From Clostridia bacterium (GTDB lineage Bacteria > Bacillota > Clostridia > Oscillospirales > Acutalibacteraceae), in NCBI GenBank assembly GCA_017942105.1, contig JAGAVE010000012.1, forward strand, positions 1 to 34,713: a stretch of 34,713 nucleotides of DNA, read 5' to 3'. Shown piece by piece: positions 25,594-33,032 of this stretch (positions within the stretch are counted from its first letter, which is position 1; each line of letters begins with the position of its first letter). The notes under the pieces were generated by a model. The model did not search any database, was not told where the DNA came from, and was given only the letters and a program-made list of their open reading frames with translations. Both the position numbers and the translations under genes were made by a program.

Positions 25594-26809
25594 CTGCGTT
25601 ACCTCCGAGAGCTATGAAGTCACTGAAAAATTCGGGATAAGATTTGTTTACTGCCTGAGCATCGTTTATTATAACACAGTTTTTGCATTTTTGCGAGGCG
25701 ACCGCGGCAGACATAACGATTCTGTGGTCGTTAAAGCTTTCAACAGTGCCGCCGTGGAGGGCTTCTTTGCCGTTGACGATAATTCCGTCAGCCGTCGGCT
25801 CTGCATTTCCGCTGAGCGAATTTACCATTTCGACGGTTGATTTTATCCTGTCGCTTTCCTTAAGGCGAAGACGCCCGGCGTTATAAATCCTTGTTTTGCC
25901 CTCTGCCGTCGATGCAACCGCACAGATGACGGGCACAAGGTCGGGAATGTCTGAAGCGTCAATTTCTGCACCGTGAAGAGAGGAAAGAGAAGCGTGGATA
26001 TAGCCGTTTTCCTCGGTAATTTCTGCACCGAAAGAACGAAGAATATCGAGGATTTTTCTGTCTCCCTGAGGAGAATCGGTGTTAAGACCCGACACCTCAG
26101 CTCCCATTGCCAGAAGAAACGCCGCGTTTGACCAGTCACCCTCTACGCAAAAAGCTCCTGCCTTGAAATCCGCTTTTTTCATTATGTATGCGTTTTCCTT
26201 TTCCCGGGTGTCAACGCCGAAAAGAGAAAGAACATAGGTGGTTATATCGATATAAGGCTTTGACTCAACGGGAGGGATAACCTCGATTTCTCCTCCGCAG
26301 AGGGGAAGAGCAAGAAGCAGACCCGTGATAAATTGCGAGCTGATGTTTCCTGCTATTGTGAATTTACCTCCCGTGAGCTTTCCTGAAATCTGAAGAGGGA
26401 AAGAGTCATTGCTTGTGATACCGTGATTTTTCATTTCATCAAGCAAGGGCGTAACGGGACGGGAAGGGAGCCTGCCTTCACCCGTGAAGGTAGCGTTAAT
26501 TCCAAGAGCGGCAACAACGGGAAGAAGAAAACGGAGAGTTGAGCCGCTTTCTTTACAGTTAAGCTCTGCCTTTTCGGGAAAAGCGCAGGGAGGCGTAACC
26601 GTCCACTCGCTGCCGTTTTTCTCAATCCTGACGCCGAGAGCTTCAAGACAACCTGCCGTTGCGTCGATGTCCACGGAAGTTTTATTTATTTTAATTGTAC
26701 TTTTTTCTTTAGCAAGTGCGGCGCAGATAAGCATTCTGTGCGCAACGGATTTTGAAGCAGGTGCTTCAATTTTTCCTGAAAGAGAAGACGGATTTATTTC
26801 TATATTCAT
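25574..26809 (-). CDS. aroA: EPSP synthase (3-phosphoshikimate 1-carboxyvinyltransferase)
   Basis: Transfers enolpyruvyl from PEP to shikimate-3-phosphate. 411 residues, a little shorter than the 427-residue E. coli enzyme. Visible: SKSVAHRMLICAALA, ESGSTLRFLLPVVAALG, GRLPSRPVTPLLDEM, SSQFITGLLLALPL, LRLKESDRI and NDHRIVMSAA. The PEP-site loop reads CKESGSTLRF; the segment that in class I enzymes is LGNAGTA(M)RP is therefore of the GSTLRF (class II-like) type, suggesting lower glyphosate sensitivity, which is inference. ATGA overlap with aroB. Confidence 0.95.
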   Translation of the reverse strand: MNIEINPSSLSGKIEAPASKSVAHRMLICAALAKEKSTIKINKTSVDIDATAGCLEALGVRIEKNGSEWTVTPPCAFPEKAELNCKESGSTLRFLLPVVAALGINATFTGEGRLPSRPVTPLLDEMKNHGITSNDSFPLQISGKLTGGKFTIAGNISSQFITGLLLALPLCGGEIEVIPPVESKPYIDITTYVLSLFGVDTREKENAYIMKKADFKAGAFCVEGDWSNAAFLLAMGAEVSGLNTDSPQGDRKILDILRSFGAEITEENGYIHASLSSLHGAEIDASDIPDLVPVICAVASTAEGKTRIYNAGRLRLKESDRIKSTVEMVNSLSGNAEPTADGIIVNGKEALHGGTVESFNDHRIVMSAAVASQKCKNCVIINDAQAVNKSYPEFFSDFIALGGNADVKQLW

Positions 26810-27852
26810 AATTCAAGAAGCTCCTTGAACTCAGCGAGAGCGATATTTAAAATTTTACAGTTGCCAATCTCTTCAGGCACGATGATTGAAATTCTGCCCG
26901 AAGAGCTTTTTTTGTCGTTTTCCGTTGCATAGTAGAGCGAGCTGTTTGTAAACGGACAGGAAACAGGGAGGTTGTTTTCAAGCAAAGCGTCAATAATTTC
27001 GTCCTGACACCGTTCTTTTGAGAGACACCTCTTCCAAGCGATTTCAGATATGAGCAACATACCCATCGCAACTGCGTTTCCGTGAGAAATCTTAAATTCA
27101 CTCATTTTCTCGATGGAATGGGCAAGAGTGTGGCCAAAGTTGAGAAGGTTGCGCTTTCCTGTATCAAACTCATCTTCACTGACTATTTCACTTTTTATCG
27201 AAACGCAACGGGCAACGACATTTTCAATGTTTTCAACGAGCTCTCCGTTCTTAACAAGCTCAAAAAGTGCTCTGTCTGCAATAACACCGTATTTGATGAT
27301 TTCTGCAACACCTTCCGAAAAGATTTCGGAAGAAAGGGTGAGAAGCATCTGCAGATCGCAAAGAACAAGCTCAGGTTGATTGAAAACTCCTGCAAGGTTT
27401 TTGCCTGATTTCAGGTTGACAGCGGTTTTTCCCCCGACGGAAGAGTCGACCATAGCAAGAAGCGTCGTCGGAATCTGAACAAGGTGCATACCTCTCATAT
27501 ACATCGCGGCGCCGAGCCCCGTAAGGTCTCCCGTAACGCCGCCGCCGAGAGCGATAACAACATCTTTTCTGGAAAAATGCTTGCTTGCAAGAAATTCAAG
27601 AAGCTCAAAAAGAACCTCGGGAGATTTTGATTTTTCACCGTGAGGGAAAACAAAAAGCTCGTTTTTAATATTTTCTTCTCCAAGATATTTTTTGGCCTTT
27701 TCGCTGTAAAGTGAAGCTACGGTATCGTCAGAAACGATGCAGACTTTCACATCTCCGAAAAGCTCTTTTATCTTCTTGCCGAGCAGGGAGAGAACACCCT
27801 GGCCGATTATAACATCATATTCTTTTGAGGCTTTGACTTTTATTGTTTGCAT
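26806..27852 (-). CDS. aroB: 3-Dehydroquinate synthase
   Basis: Cyclises DAHP to 3-dehydroquinate, NAD- and metal-dependent. 348 residues. Visible: FPHGEKSKS, ALGGGVTGDLTGLGAAMYMRG (NAD loop), IPTTLLAMVDSSVGGKTAVN, FSEGVAEIIKYG with a metal-ligand Glu region, NFGHTLAHSIE and ISHGNAVAMGM with metal-ligand histidines. SD AGGTGG overlaps the tyrA stop, 2-nt gap. Confidence 0.96.
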   Translation of the reverse strand: MQTIKVKASKEYDVIIGQGVLSLLGKKIKELFGDVKVCIVSDDTVASLYSEKAKKYLGEENIKNELFVFPHGEKSKSPEVLFELLEFLASKHFSRKDVVIALGGGVTGDLTGLGAAMYMRGMHLVQIPTTLLAMVDSSVGGKTAVNLKSGKNLAGVFNQPELVLCDLQMLLTLSSEIFSEGVAEIIKYGVIADRALFELVKNGELVENIENVVARCVSIKSEIVSEDEFDTGKRNLLNFGHTLAHSIEKMSEFKISHGNAVAMGMLLISEIAWKRCLSKERCQDEIIDALLENNLPVSCPFTNSSLYYATENDKKSSSGRISIIVPEEIGNCKILNIALAEFKELLEL

Positions 27853-27854
27853 AA

Positions 27855-28685
27855 TTAACCCACCTGCTTTTTAGCATCTTTACCTTCCCTGAGCAATGCG
27901 GAAAGGTCTTCGCTGTTACCGCTCACAAGAGCGTCTCTGTATTGTTGAAGATTATTGATAAGAGTATCGATTTCATCTGCGAGATAGTCGCTGTTTTCAA
28001 GGAAAAGCTCTGTCCACATTTTGTCGTTGAGTTTTGCAACTCTCGTCATATCCTTATAACTGCCTGCCGAGAAGCCTTTTCTGAAGGTTGCCTGAGGACT
28101 CTTGACATATGCGCTCGAAACAACATGAGCAAGCTGAGAGGTGAAGGCAATGATTCTGTCGTGCTCGTCGGGCGTAGCGAATGTCGTATCGCCGAAGCCG
28201 ATGGATTCAAAAAATCTTTTTGCCTTGTCAAGAATGGAGATGTCCTGAATTCCGCAGGGAGTCAGAATCATCGAAGCTCCCTTGAAGAGGCTTGCTCTTG
28301 ATGAACCGAAGCCCCAAAACTGAGTACCTGCCATCGGGTGACCGCCGATGAATGTGAAGCCATGTTCGTTTGCGATCGGTATTATTTTATCGCATACGGC
28401 TCTTTTGACACCGCTGCAATCAAAAACAAGACAGTCCTTTTTGAATTTATCTGCGTTGTTTATTATATAATTGACCGTTGCTCCGGGATAAAGAGAAACG
28501 ATAACTATATCACAATCCGTGAGATTTTCTTCGCTCAGTGGTTCGTCGATTGCTTCGGTGAGCTTTGCCGCCAGCATTGTGCTTTCGTCAATGTCGTAAC
28601 CGTAGACGATGTATTCCTTCGTTTCTTTAATTGCTTTTGCCATTGAACCGCCGATAAGGCCGAGTCCGACTACTCCGATTTTCAT
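27855..28685 (-). CDS. tyrA: Prephenate dehydrogenase
   Basis: Oxidative decarboxylation of prephenate to 4-hydroxyphenylpyruvate for tyrosine. 276 residues: a monofunctional enzyme with neither a chorismate mutase domain nor a clear ACT domain. Visible: GVVGLGLIGGSMAKAI (NAD loop), GGHPMAGTQFWGF, LTPCG, and DEHDRIIAFTSQLAHVVSSA with the conserved His of the family. SD AAAGGA. Without an ACT domain, feedback by tyrosine is less likely at this step, which makes control at the operon leader more important (inference). Confidence 0.94.
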   Translation of the reverse strand: MKIGVVGLGLIGGSMAKAIKETKEYIVYGYDIDESTMLAAKLTEAIDEPLSEENLTDCDIVIVSLYPGATVNYIINNADKFKKDCLVFDCSGVKRAVCDKIIPIANEHGFTFIGGHPMAGTQFWGFGSSRASLFKGASMILTPCGIQDISILDKAKRFFESIGFGDTTFATPDEHDRIIAFTSQLAHVVSSAYVKSPQATFRKGFSAGSYKDMTRVAKLNDKMWTELFLENSDYLADEIDTLINNLQQYRDALVSGNSEDLSALLREGKDAKKQVG

Positions 28686-28707
28686 TGCTATCGTTCCTTT
28701 CTTTTAA

Positions 28708-29721
28708 TTATTCTGCGTTCTGATGAAGAACCTTGCGGATGACCTCAGCTTCCTTGACAACCTGAGCAAACTGAACAGGAGTGAGCGCCTGAGGACCGTC
28801 GCAAAGCGCATGCGCCGGGTCGTTATGAACCTCTATCATAAGTCCGTCTGCACCTGCGGCAACTGCGGAGAGAGCGAGGGGGCGGACGAGCCTTGAAAGA
28901 CCTGCCGCGTGGCTTGGGTCAGCGATAACGGGAAGATGTGACTTCTCTTTAAGAAGCGCGATTGCTGAAATATCCATTGTGTTTCTTGTGTACTTTTCGA
29001 AGGTACGGATTCCTCGTTCGCAAAGGATAACTTTTTCGTTGCCGCCTGCCATAATGTATTCCGCACTCATAAGAAGCTCTTCCATCGTGCTTGCAAGGCC
29101 TCTTTTAAGAAGGATAGGTTTATCCGTATGTCCAAGCTCCTTGAGAAGCTCGAAGTTCTGCATATTTCTTGCACCGACCTGAATAACATCAACATTTTCG
29201 AAAAGCTCAAGGTGAGAAATATCCATAATCTCTGTTACGATGGGCATTCCCGTTTCAGCCTTGGCTTTTTCAAGAAGGCTGAGACCTTCTGCACGCATAC
29301 CCTGGAAGGCGTATGGTGATGTTCTCGGCTTGAATGCGCCGCCGCGAAGGAGCGTTGCGCCTGCTGCCTTGGTCTCTTCAGCGATTGAACATATCTGTTC
29401 GGGAGACTCAACCGAGCAGGGACCTGCGATATATTGGAAATTTCCGCCGCCGATTTTAAATCCGCCGATGTCGATAACCGTATCGTCGGGGTGGAACTTT
29501 CTGTTTGCATTTTTGAAGGGTTCGCTGATTCGCGTAACCTTTTCAACGATATCAAGGCTGTTGATAAGATCAATGTCAACATGGCTTGTATCGCCGATAA
29601 GACCGAGAATTGTTTCGAATTCACCGACGGTGATATGAACATCAATGTTCATTGATTTAAGCCAATCAACAAGATGATCCTGCTGATTCTTATCAATTCC
29701 GTTTTTAACTACTACTACCAT
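28708..29721 (-). CDS. aroF: DAHP synthase, type I-beta with N-terminal regulatory domain
   Basis: First step: PEP plus erythrose-4-phosphate to DAHP. 337 residues: an N-terminal ferredoxin-like (ACT-like) domain (about 1-70, MVVVVKNGIDKNQQDHLVDW), as in the Thermotoga enzyme, followed by the KDSA-like barrel. Visible barrel motifs: IAGPCSVES, RGGAFKPRTSPYAFQG, QVGARNMQNF, LLKRGL, LCERGIRTFEKYTRNTMDI, DPSHAAG and EVHNDPAHALCDGPQALTP. The N-terminal domain is the known Tyr/Phe feedback site in relatives. SD AGGAGG with 7-nt spacing, immediately after the attenuator terminator. Confidence 0.95.
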   Translation of the reverse strand: MVVVVKNGIDKNQQDHLVDWLKSMNIDVHITVGEFETILGLIGDTSHVDIDLINSLDIVEKVTRISEPFKNANRKFHPDDTVIDIGGFKIGGGNFQYIAGPCSVESPEQICSIAEETKAAGATLLRGGAFKPRTSPYAFQGMRAEGLSLLEKAKAETGMPIVTEIMDISHLELFENVDVIQVGARNMQNFELLKELGHTDKPILLKRGLASTMEELLMSAEYIMAGGNEKVILCERGIRTFEKYTRNTMDISAIALLKEKSHLPVIADPSHAAGLSRLVRPLALSAVAAGADGLMIEVHNDPAHALCDGPQALTPVQFAQVVKEAEVIRKVLHQNAE

Positions 29722-29739
29722 AATAAAACCTCCTGAAAC

Positions 29740-29774
29740 GAAAAAGTTCCGCAGTTTAATTTTACTGCGGAACT
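29740..29774 (-). terminator. Attenuator terminator before aroF
   Basis: Minus strand: perfect 11-bp stem AGTTCCGCAGT (29774-29764) with ACTGCGGAACT (29755-29745), loop of 8 nt, then TTTT. It lies 6 nt before the aroF SD and does not include it, so it acts on transcription. Confidence 0.9.
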
Positions 29775-29861
29775 AAGAAAATCTTATGAAAACATTTTAC
29801 AGCAAAACCAAATAACCCTATTAACTTTTGTTAATAAAGTAAAAGTAAAAGTATTCTGCTG
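29745..29861 (-). promoter_or_regulatory. Four-segment attenuator (aromatic operon leader)
   Basis: Segment 1 is CAGCAGAA (29861-29854), inside the leader ORF just before the Tyr/Phe codons. Segment 2 is TTTGGTTTTGCTGT (29812-29799). Segment 3 is GCAGTAAAATTAAA (29768-29755), which shares bases with the terminator stem and loop. Segment 1 can pair with TTTTGCTG of segment 2 (8 bp, one G-U). Segment 2 can pair with segment 3 over 14 positions (four G-U), which excludes the terminator. A ribosome stalled on the Tyr/Phe codons would cover segment 1 and free segment 2, giving readthrough; one that reaches the stop, 8 nt before segment 2, would block it and allow termination. Pairings are read by eye. 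Confidence 0.75.
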
Positions 29862-29880
29862 CAAAAATACTGTGTTTCAT
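29821..29880 (-). CDS. Tyr/Phe-rich leader peptide
   Basis: 19-codon ORF MKHSIFAAEYFYFYFINKS plus stop, with AGGAG 9 nt upstream of its ATG. Codons 10-15 (29853-29836) are TAC TTT repeated three times, so six consecutive codons demand Tyr or Phe, the end products of the operon. It starts about 20 nt after the predicted transcription start of a consensus promoter and ends 46 nt before the terminator stem. The peptide itself probably has no role; its translation senses charged tRNA-Tyr and tRNA-Phe. Confidence 0.82.
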   Translation of the reverse strand: MKHSIFAAEYFYFYFINKS

Positions 29881-29906
29881 CGCTTTAATCTCCTAAAGTT
29901 TTCAAC

Positions 29907-29935
29907 ATTATAGCACCGCGAAAATTAAGTGTCAA
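29907..29935 (-). promoter_or_regulatory. Consensus promoter of the aromatic operon
   Basis: Minus strand TTGACA (29935-29930), 17 bp, TATAAT (29912-29907): a perfect vegetative consensus, start near 29900, giving a leader of about 180 nt before aroF. A strong promoter followed by an attenuator is the expected pairing. Confidence 0.9.
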
Positions 29936-29973
29936 GTAGATTTTATTAAGTTTTTTAAAAATATTTATCAGCT

Positions 29974-30444
29974 TCAGAAATTATCATAGCCGACCATAAG
30001 GGCGAGCTCGTATTTTTCACCGTCGGAAATTGTGGTCTGATCAGCGCCGGTCATAAGAGTTTCACCGTTCTTCTTCAGGCTCCACCATTCTTCCTTGCCG
30101 GTGTCAACCGTCCTGCCGTCTTTGAATGGACCGTAAACTGTCTTGATGTAAAGACCGTAGCCTTCCTGGTCGTTTTTGACATAGCCCTCATCAACAAGCA
30201 TTTTGCCGAGCGTTTCGGCATCGGTCTTAACCTCATATGTTTCGGTTTTACCGTCTGCCGAAATCGTCAGTGTAATGGTTTTTGAGTTGTCTTTTGTTTT
30301 GTCGGTCTTGCCGTTTGCCGAGACCGTCGGAGTGGGTACATTTTCGCTGTTATTCGTTGATAGGGGATTAACATAGAAATAAAGTCCTATTCCTGCGGCT
30401 ATTATCGCAACGCAGGCAACAATAGCAATAATTTTCTTTTTCAT
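29974..30444 (-). CDS. DUF4430 protein with N-terminal membrane anchor
   Basis: 156 residues. N-terminal MKKKIIAIVACVAIIAAGIGLYFYV is a signal anchor; a Thr/Asn/Lys-rich linker (about 28-55) follows, then a compact domain (about 56-156; TLTISADGKTETYEVKTDAETLGKMLVD, WWSLKKNGETLMTGADQT, DGEKYELALMVGY) typical of DUF4430. That domain is related to the C-terminal part of transcobalamin-like proteins and is often found on Firmicutes cell surfaces; binding function unproven. It lies 9 bp after the GH36 gene, probably same transcript. No hairpin terminator is visible between its stop and the aromatic promoter. Confidence 0.82.
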   Translation of the reverse strand: MKKKIIAIVACVAIIAAGIGLYFYVNPLSTNNSENVPTPTVSANGKTDKTKDNSKTITLTISADGKTETYEVKTDAETLGKMLVDEGYVKNDQEGYGLYIKTVYGPFKDGRTVDTGKEEWWSLKKNGETLMTGADQTTISDGEKYELALMVGYDNF

Positions 30445-30453
30445 ACAGTCACC

Positions 30454-32121
30454 TTACAAGAGATTTTTGAGATTGCTCTTACCGGTTCTGATGTTGAAGC
30501 GAAGGGTCTTTTTCTTGCCACCCTCAATGTAGCAGATGCGGACATCCTCTTTTGTAACATACTCGGCAGAGAGAATTTCAGCCTCGCTTCTCTTAAAGAA
30601 GAGCTTTAAGTATTCAACCGTTTCGTCATCATAGTCTCCTGCATTATCTGAGACGAAGAGAACACTGCCGAAGAGGTTGTTGATCTTTGCAAGAAGAAGC
30701 TTCTGCTCCTTTGTGAACTTAAGGTTTGTGTCGCGAAGGAAGAAAACATCGGGGTCGTTGCAGAACACTCTTCCGTCAAGATGACGACGAAGGAAAGTGT
30801 TGTTAATTGCGTGCCTTGTGTTAACGATTTCCATGTTGAGAAGAAGCTTATCAATAAAGTTGAATTCGAAATGGGGAGAAACATCGCAACCTATACGGCA
30901 GGCATCAACAACGCCGAATGACGGGCCGAGGGGTACGCCGCAACCGAGGATGAGCTTCTCTTCGCCAACACATTCACGAAGGAAATCCATAGCCTCGCAC
31001 ATAATTGTACCGCGGGTCTTGCCGTGTCTTGGAAGCATAGCCTCTGAATAGAGGAAGTCAAGCTTGACCATATCGAAGCCCCATTCGTTGACGATAACAT
31101 TAAAGAAGTTTTTGATGTATTCTCTTGCTTCGGGATGGTAGAAATCGAGCGTATAAGCTCCGCCCCAGCCCTGACATCCGAGAAGGGGCTTGCCCTTTTC
31201 GTCCTTAATGAGCCAGTCGGGATGCTCTTTTGCAACCCTTGAAACTCTCTGTGCGCTGAAGGGAGCAATCCAGATACCTGCAAGATAGCCCTTATCGTGA
31301 ATCTTGTCAGCGACATATTTCATACCGTTGGGGAATTTTGCAGGGTTAGGGTCGAGCCAGTCACCGACGAAGGTTTCATAACCGTCATCAATCTGGAAGA
31401 TAGAAACGCTGTCCTTAGCTCTGTCAAGACCGTCAAGGTCGCGAAGGATGATATCCTCGTTGATTTTCTGATAATAGTTATACCATGATGTGTAGCCTGA
31501 AAGGTAATCGATTTTCGGCTTTCTGAGTTCCATTGAGCCGAAATACTTATCAAAAACTTCGTCGTACTTTCCGCTGAAGAACACAACATCAACGAGTGTT
31601 GTCTCATTTTCGAGAGTACAGCCTACGATATCCTTCGAAATGCTGAAACGCTTTTTCGGGCAGTCAAGCTCAAAGAGAGTGTAGCCCTCTCTTTCGCTTC
31701 GTGAGCCGAGGAGAACGAGCTCTTCGCCTTTTCTGAAATATGTGTATGTATAAGAATGGAAAAGACCTTCCTTGTCGTACTGAGCAAAGTGATAGTCACC
31801 CTGAACGCCTGCAAAGAATTTCGTGAAATCATTCAGATGAGTGATTTTTCCGAGACCTGAGATTTTATCGTTTGCGTGGCATTCGTAGCACTTTGTCCAG
31901 GACTGGAAGCCATTTGCAAAAAACACTTCGTCTTTTTCAAGAGTTTTTTCGGTGTTAAGTTTGAATTCAAGCATTTCAAGAGCAGTTTTCGGCTTGAGAA
32001 CGCATTTAACTGCATTTTCGCCGGCCTCAAGCTCAAGCGCATAATGCTCGTTTTCAGTAGCTCTGTTTTCGTAAGTTACGCCGTTTGCTTTGTACTTGAT
32101 ATACGGTTCAAAGTTAAACAT
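30454..32121 (-). CDS. GH36-family alpha-galactosidase-like enzyme, cytosolic
   Basis: 555 residues from ATG 32121 (SD GGAGGAG); a 22-codon upstream extension lies over the promoter and is rejected. N-terminal beta domain (about 1-205), then the melibiase barrel: GYTSWYNYY, FQIDDGYE with GDWLDPNPAKFPNG, GIWIAPFSAQ, the nucleophile in MVKLDFLYSEA (Asp355) and the acid/base Asp in CRIGCDVSP (Asp413). No signal peptide, so it hydrolyses imported alpha-galactosides such as raffinose- or melibiose-type sugars. It is shorter than the 700-residue GH36 enzymes, and the exact linkage cannot be read from sequence. Confidence 0.88.
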   Translation of the reverse strand: MFNFEPYIKYKANGVTYENRATENEHYALELEAGENAVKCVLKPKTALEMLEFKLNTEKTLEKDEVFFANGFQSWTKCYECHANDKISGLGKITHLNDFTKFFAGVQGDYHFAQYDKEGLFHSYTYTYFRKGEELVLLGSRSEREGYTLFELDCPKKRFSISKDIVGCTLENETTLVDVVFFSGKYDEVFDKYFGSMELRKPKIDYLSGYTSWYNYYQKINEDIILRDLDGLDRAKDSVSIFQIDDGYETFVGDWLDPNPAKFPNGMKYVADKIHDKGYLAGIWIAPFSAQRVSRVAKEHPDWLIKDEKGKPLLGCQGWGGAYTLDFYHPEAREYIKNFFNVIVNEWGFDMVKLDFLYSEAMLPRHGKTRGTIMCEAMDFLRECVGEEKLILGCGVPLGPSFGVVDACRIGCDVSPHFEFNFIDKLLLNMEIVNTRHAINNTFLRRHLDGRVFCNDPDVFFLRDTNLKFTKEQKLLLAKINNLFGSVLFVSDNAGDYDDETVEYLKLFFKRSEAEILSAEYVTKEDVRICYIEGGKKKTLRFNIRTGKSNLKNLL

Positions 32122-32158
32122 AATGTTGCTCCTCCGGATGCAATTTTTTACATTTAAC

Positions 32159-32187
32159 ATTTTACCATATATTGCAGAATAATTCAA
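32159..32187 (-). promoter_or_regulatory. Promoter of the GH36-DUF4430 unit
   Basis: Minus strand TTGAAT (32187-32182), 17 bp, TAAAAT (32164-32159). Confidence 0.65.
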
Positions 32188-32203
32188 ACATTTTATTTAT
32201 TAT

Positions 32204-32232
32204 TTGACACAGAGAAATTGAGGTGATAAAAT
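32204..32232 (+). promoter_or_regulatory. Promoter of the DUF554 gene
   Basis: TTGACA (32204-32209), 17 bp, TAAAAT (32227-32232). It is divergent from the GH36 promoter, the two -35 boxes being 16 bp apart. Confidence 0.75.
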
Positions 32233-32262
32233 AGCTTTCAATCAAAAGAAAGGTCTGATAAA

Positions 32263-32964
32263 ATGCTTGGCGTTTTGGTGAATGTAATAACTGCTGTTGT
32301 AGGCGGATTGATAGGAACACTTTTCAAAAAAGGTATCCCCGAAAGAATAACGAATGCGATAATGGTTGCCGTTGGTTTGTGCGTTATATATATCGGCATT
32401 GACGGTGCTCTCAAGGGTGAAAATACGCTCGTTCTGATAATTTCAATGCTTATCGGAACAATTATAGGCTCTCTTATCGATATAGATGATAAAATCAACA
32501 GGCTCGGCAAATGGGTTGAAAAGAAATTCAACAAGGGCAAGAAAAAGGTTTCAATTGCTGAAGGCTTCGTTACCGCAACGCTTCTTTTCTGCGTCGGCTC
32601 AATGACGGTTGTCGGTTCGCTTAACGCAGGACTTCGCGGAGATAATCAGATGCTTTATACAAAGGCGATACTCGACCTCGTTTCGGGAACAGTTATCGCA
32701 ACGAGCTGCGGAATAGGTGTCATTTTTTCCGGCGTTTCCGTACTGATTATTCAAGGAGGAATTGTCCTTCTTGCAGAACAGCTCAACGGAGTCTTAACAA
32801 CGCAGGCGATTAACGAGATGACCTGCGTCGGCTCGGTTATAATCATTGCTCTCGGACTGAATCTTGTCGGCATTTCCAAATTCAAGGTGGCCAATTTTAT
32901 GCCGGCAATTTTCCTTGCGCCGATTGTGTGTATGCTTTTGAATTTGTTGCCTTTTTCAATATAA
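32263..32964 (+). CDS. DUF554 membrane protein
   Basis: 233 residues, several membrane segments (LGVLVNVITAVVGGLIGTLF; AIMVAVGLCVIYIGIDGAL; TLVLIISMLIGTIIGSLIDI; then four more weakly separated). The GSLIDIDDKINRLG and FVTATLLFCVGSMTVVGSLNAGL segments are typical of the DUF554 (YdfK/YqgA) family, whose function is unknown. SD AAAGG. Single gene followed directly by the promoter of the dockerin protein. Confidence 0.88.
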   Translation: MLGVLVNVITAVVGGLIGTLFKKGIPERITNAIMVAVGLCVIYIGIDGALKGENTLVLIISMLIGTIIGSLIDIDDKINRLGKWVEKKFNKGKKKVSIAEGFVTATLLFCVGSMTVVGSLNAGLRGDNQMLYTKAILDLVSGTVIATSCGIGVIFSGVSVLIIQGGIVLLAEQLNGVLTTQAINEMTCVGSVIIIALGLNLVGISKFKVANFMPAIFLAPIVCMLLNLLPFSI

Positions 32965-32972
32965 TTTGTATA

Positions 32973-33001
32973 TTGAAAATAACGGGTATATTTGATATAA
33001 T
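32973..33001 (+). promoter_or_regulatory. Promoter of the dockerin-protein gene
   Basis: TTGAAA (32973-32978), 17 bp, TATAAT (32996-33001). It begins 8 bp after the DUF554 stop; no terminator lies between. Confidence 0.75.
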
Positions 33002-33032
33002 GCTCTTGTAAAATATAAAACAGAGGATGCTT

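Noticed and set aside
29911-29920. AGCACCGCG on the plus strand, resembling a T-box specifier-proximal motif
   Set aside because: It is on the strand opposite to the aromatic transcript and coincides with the spacer/-10 region of its promoter; the transcribed leader has no T-box features.
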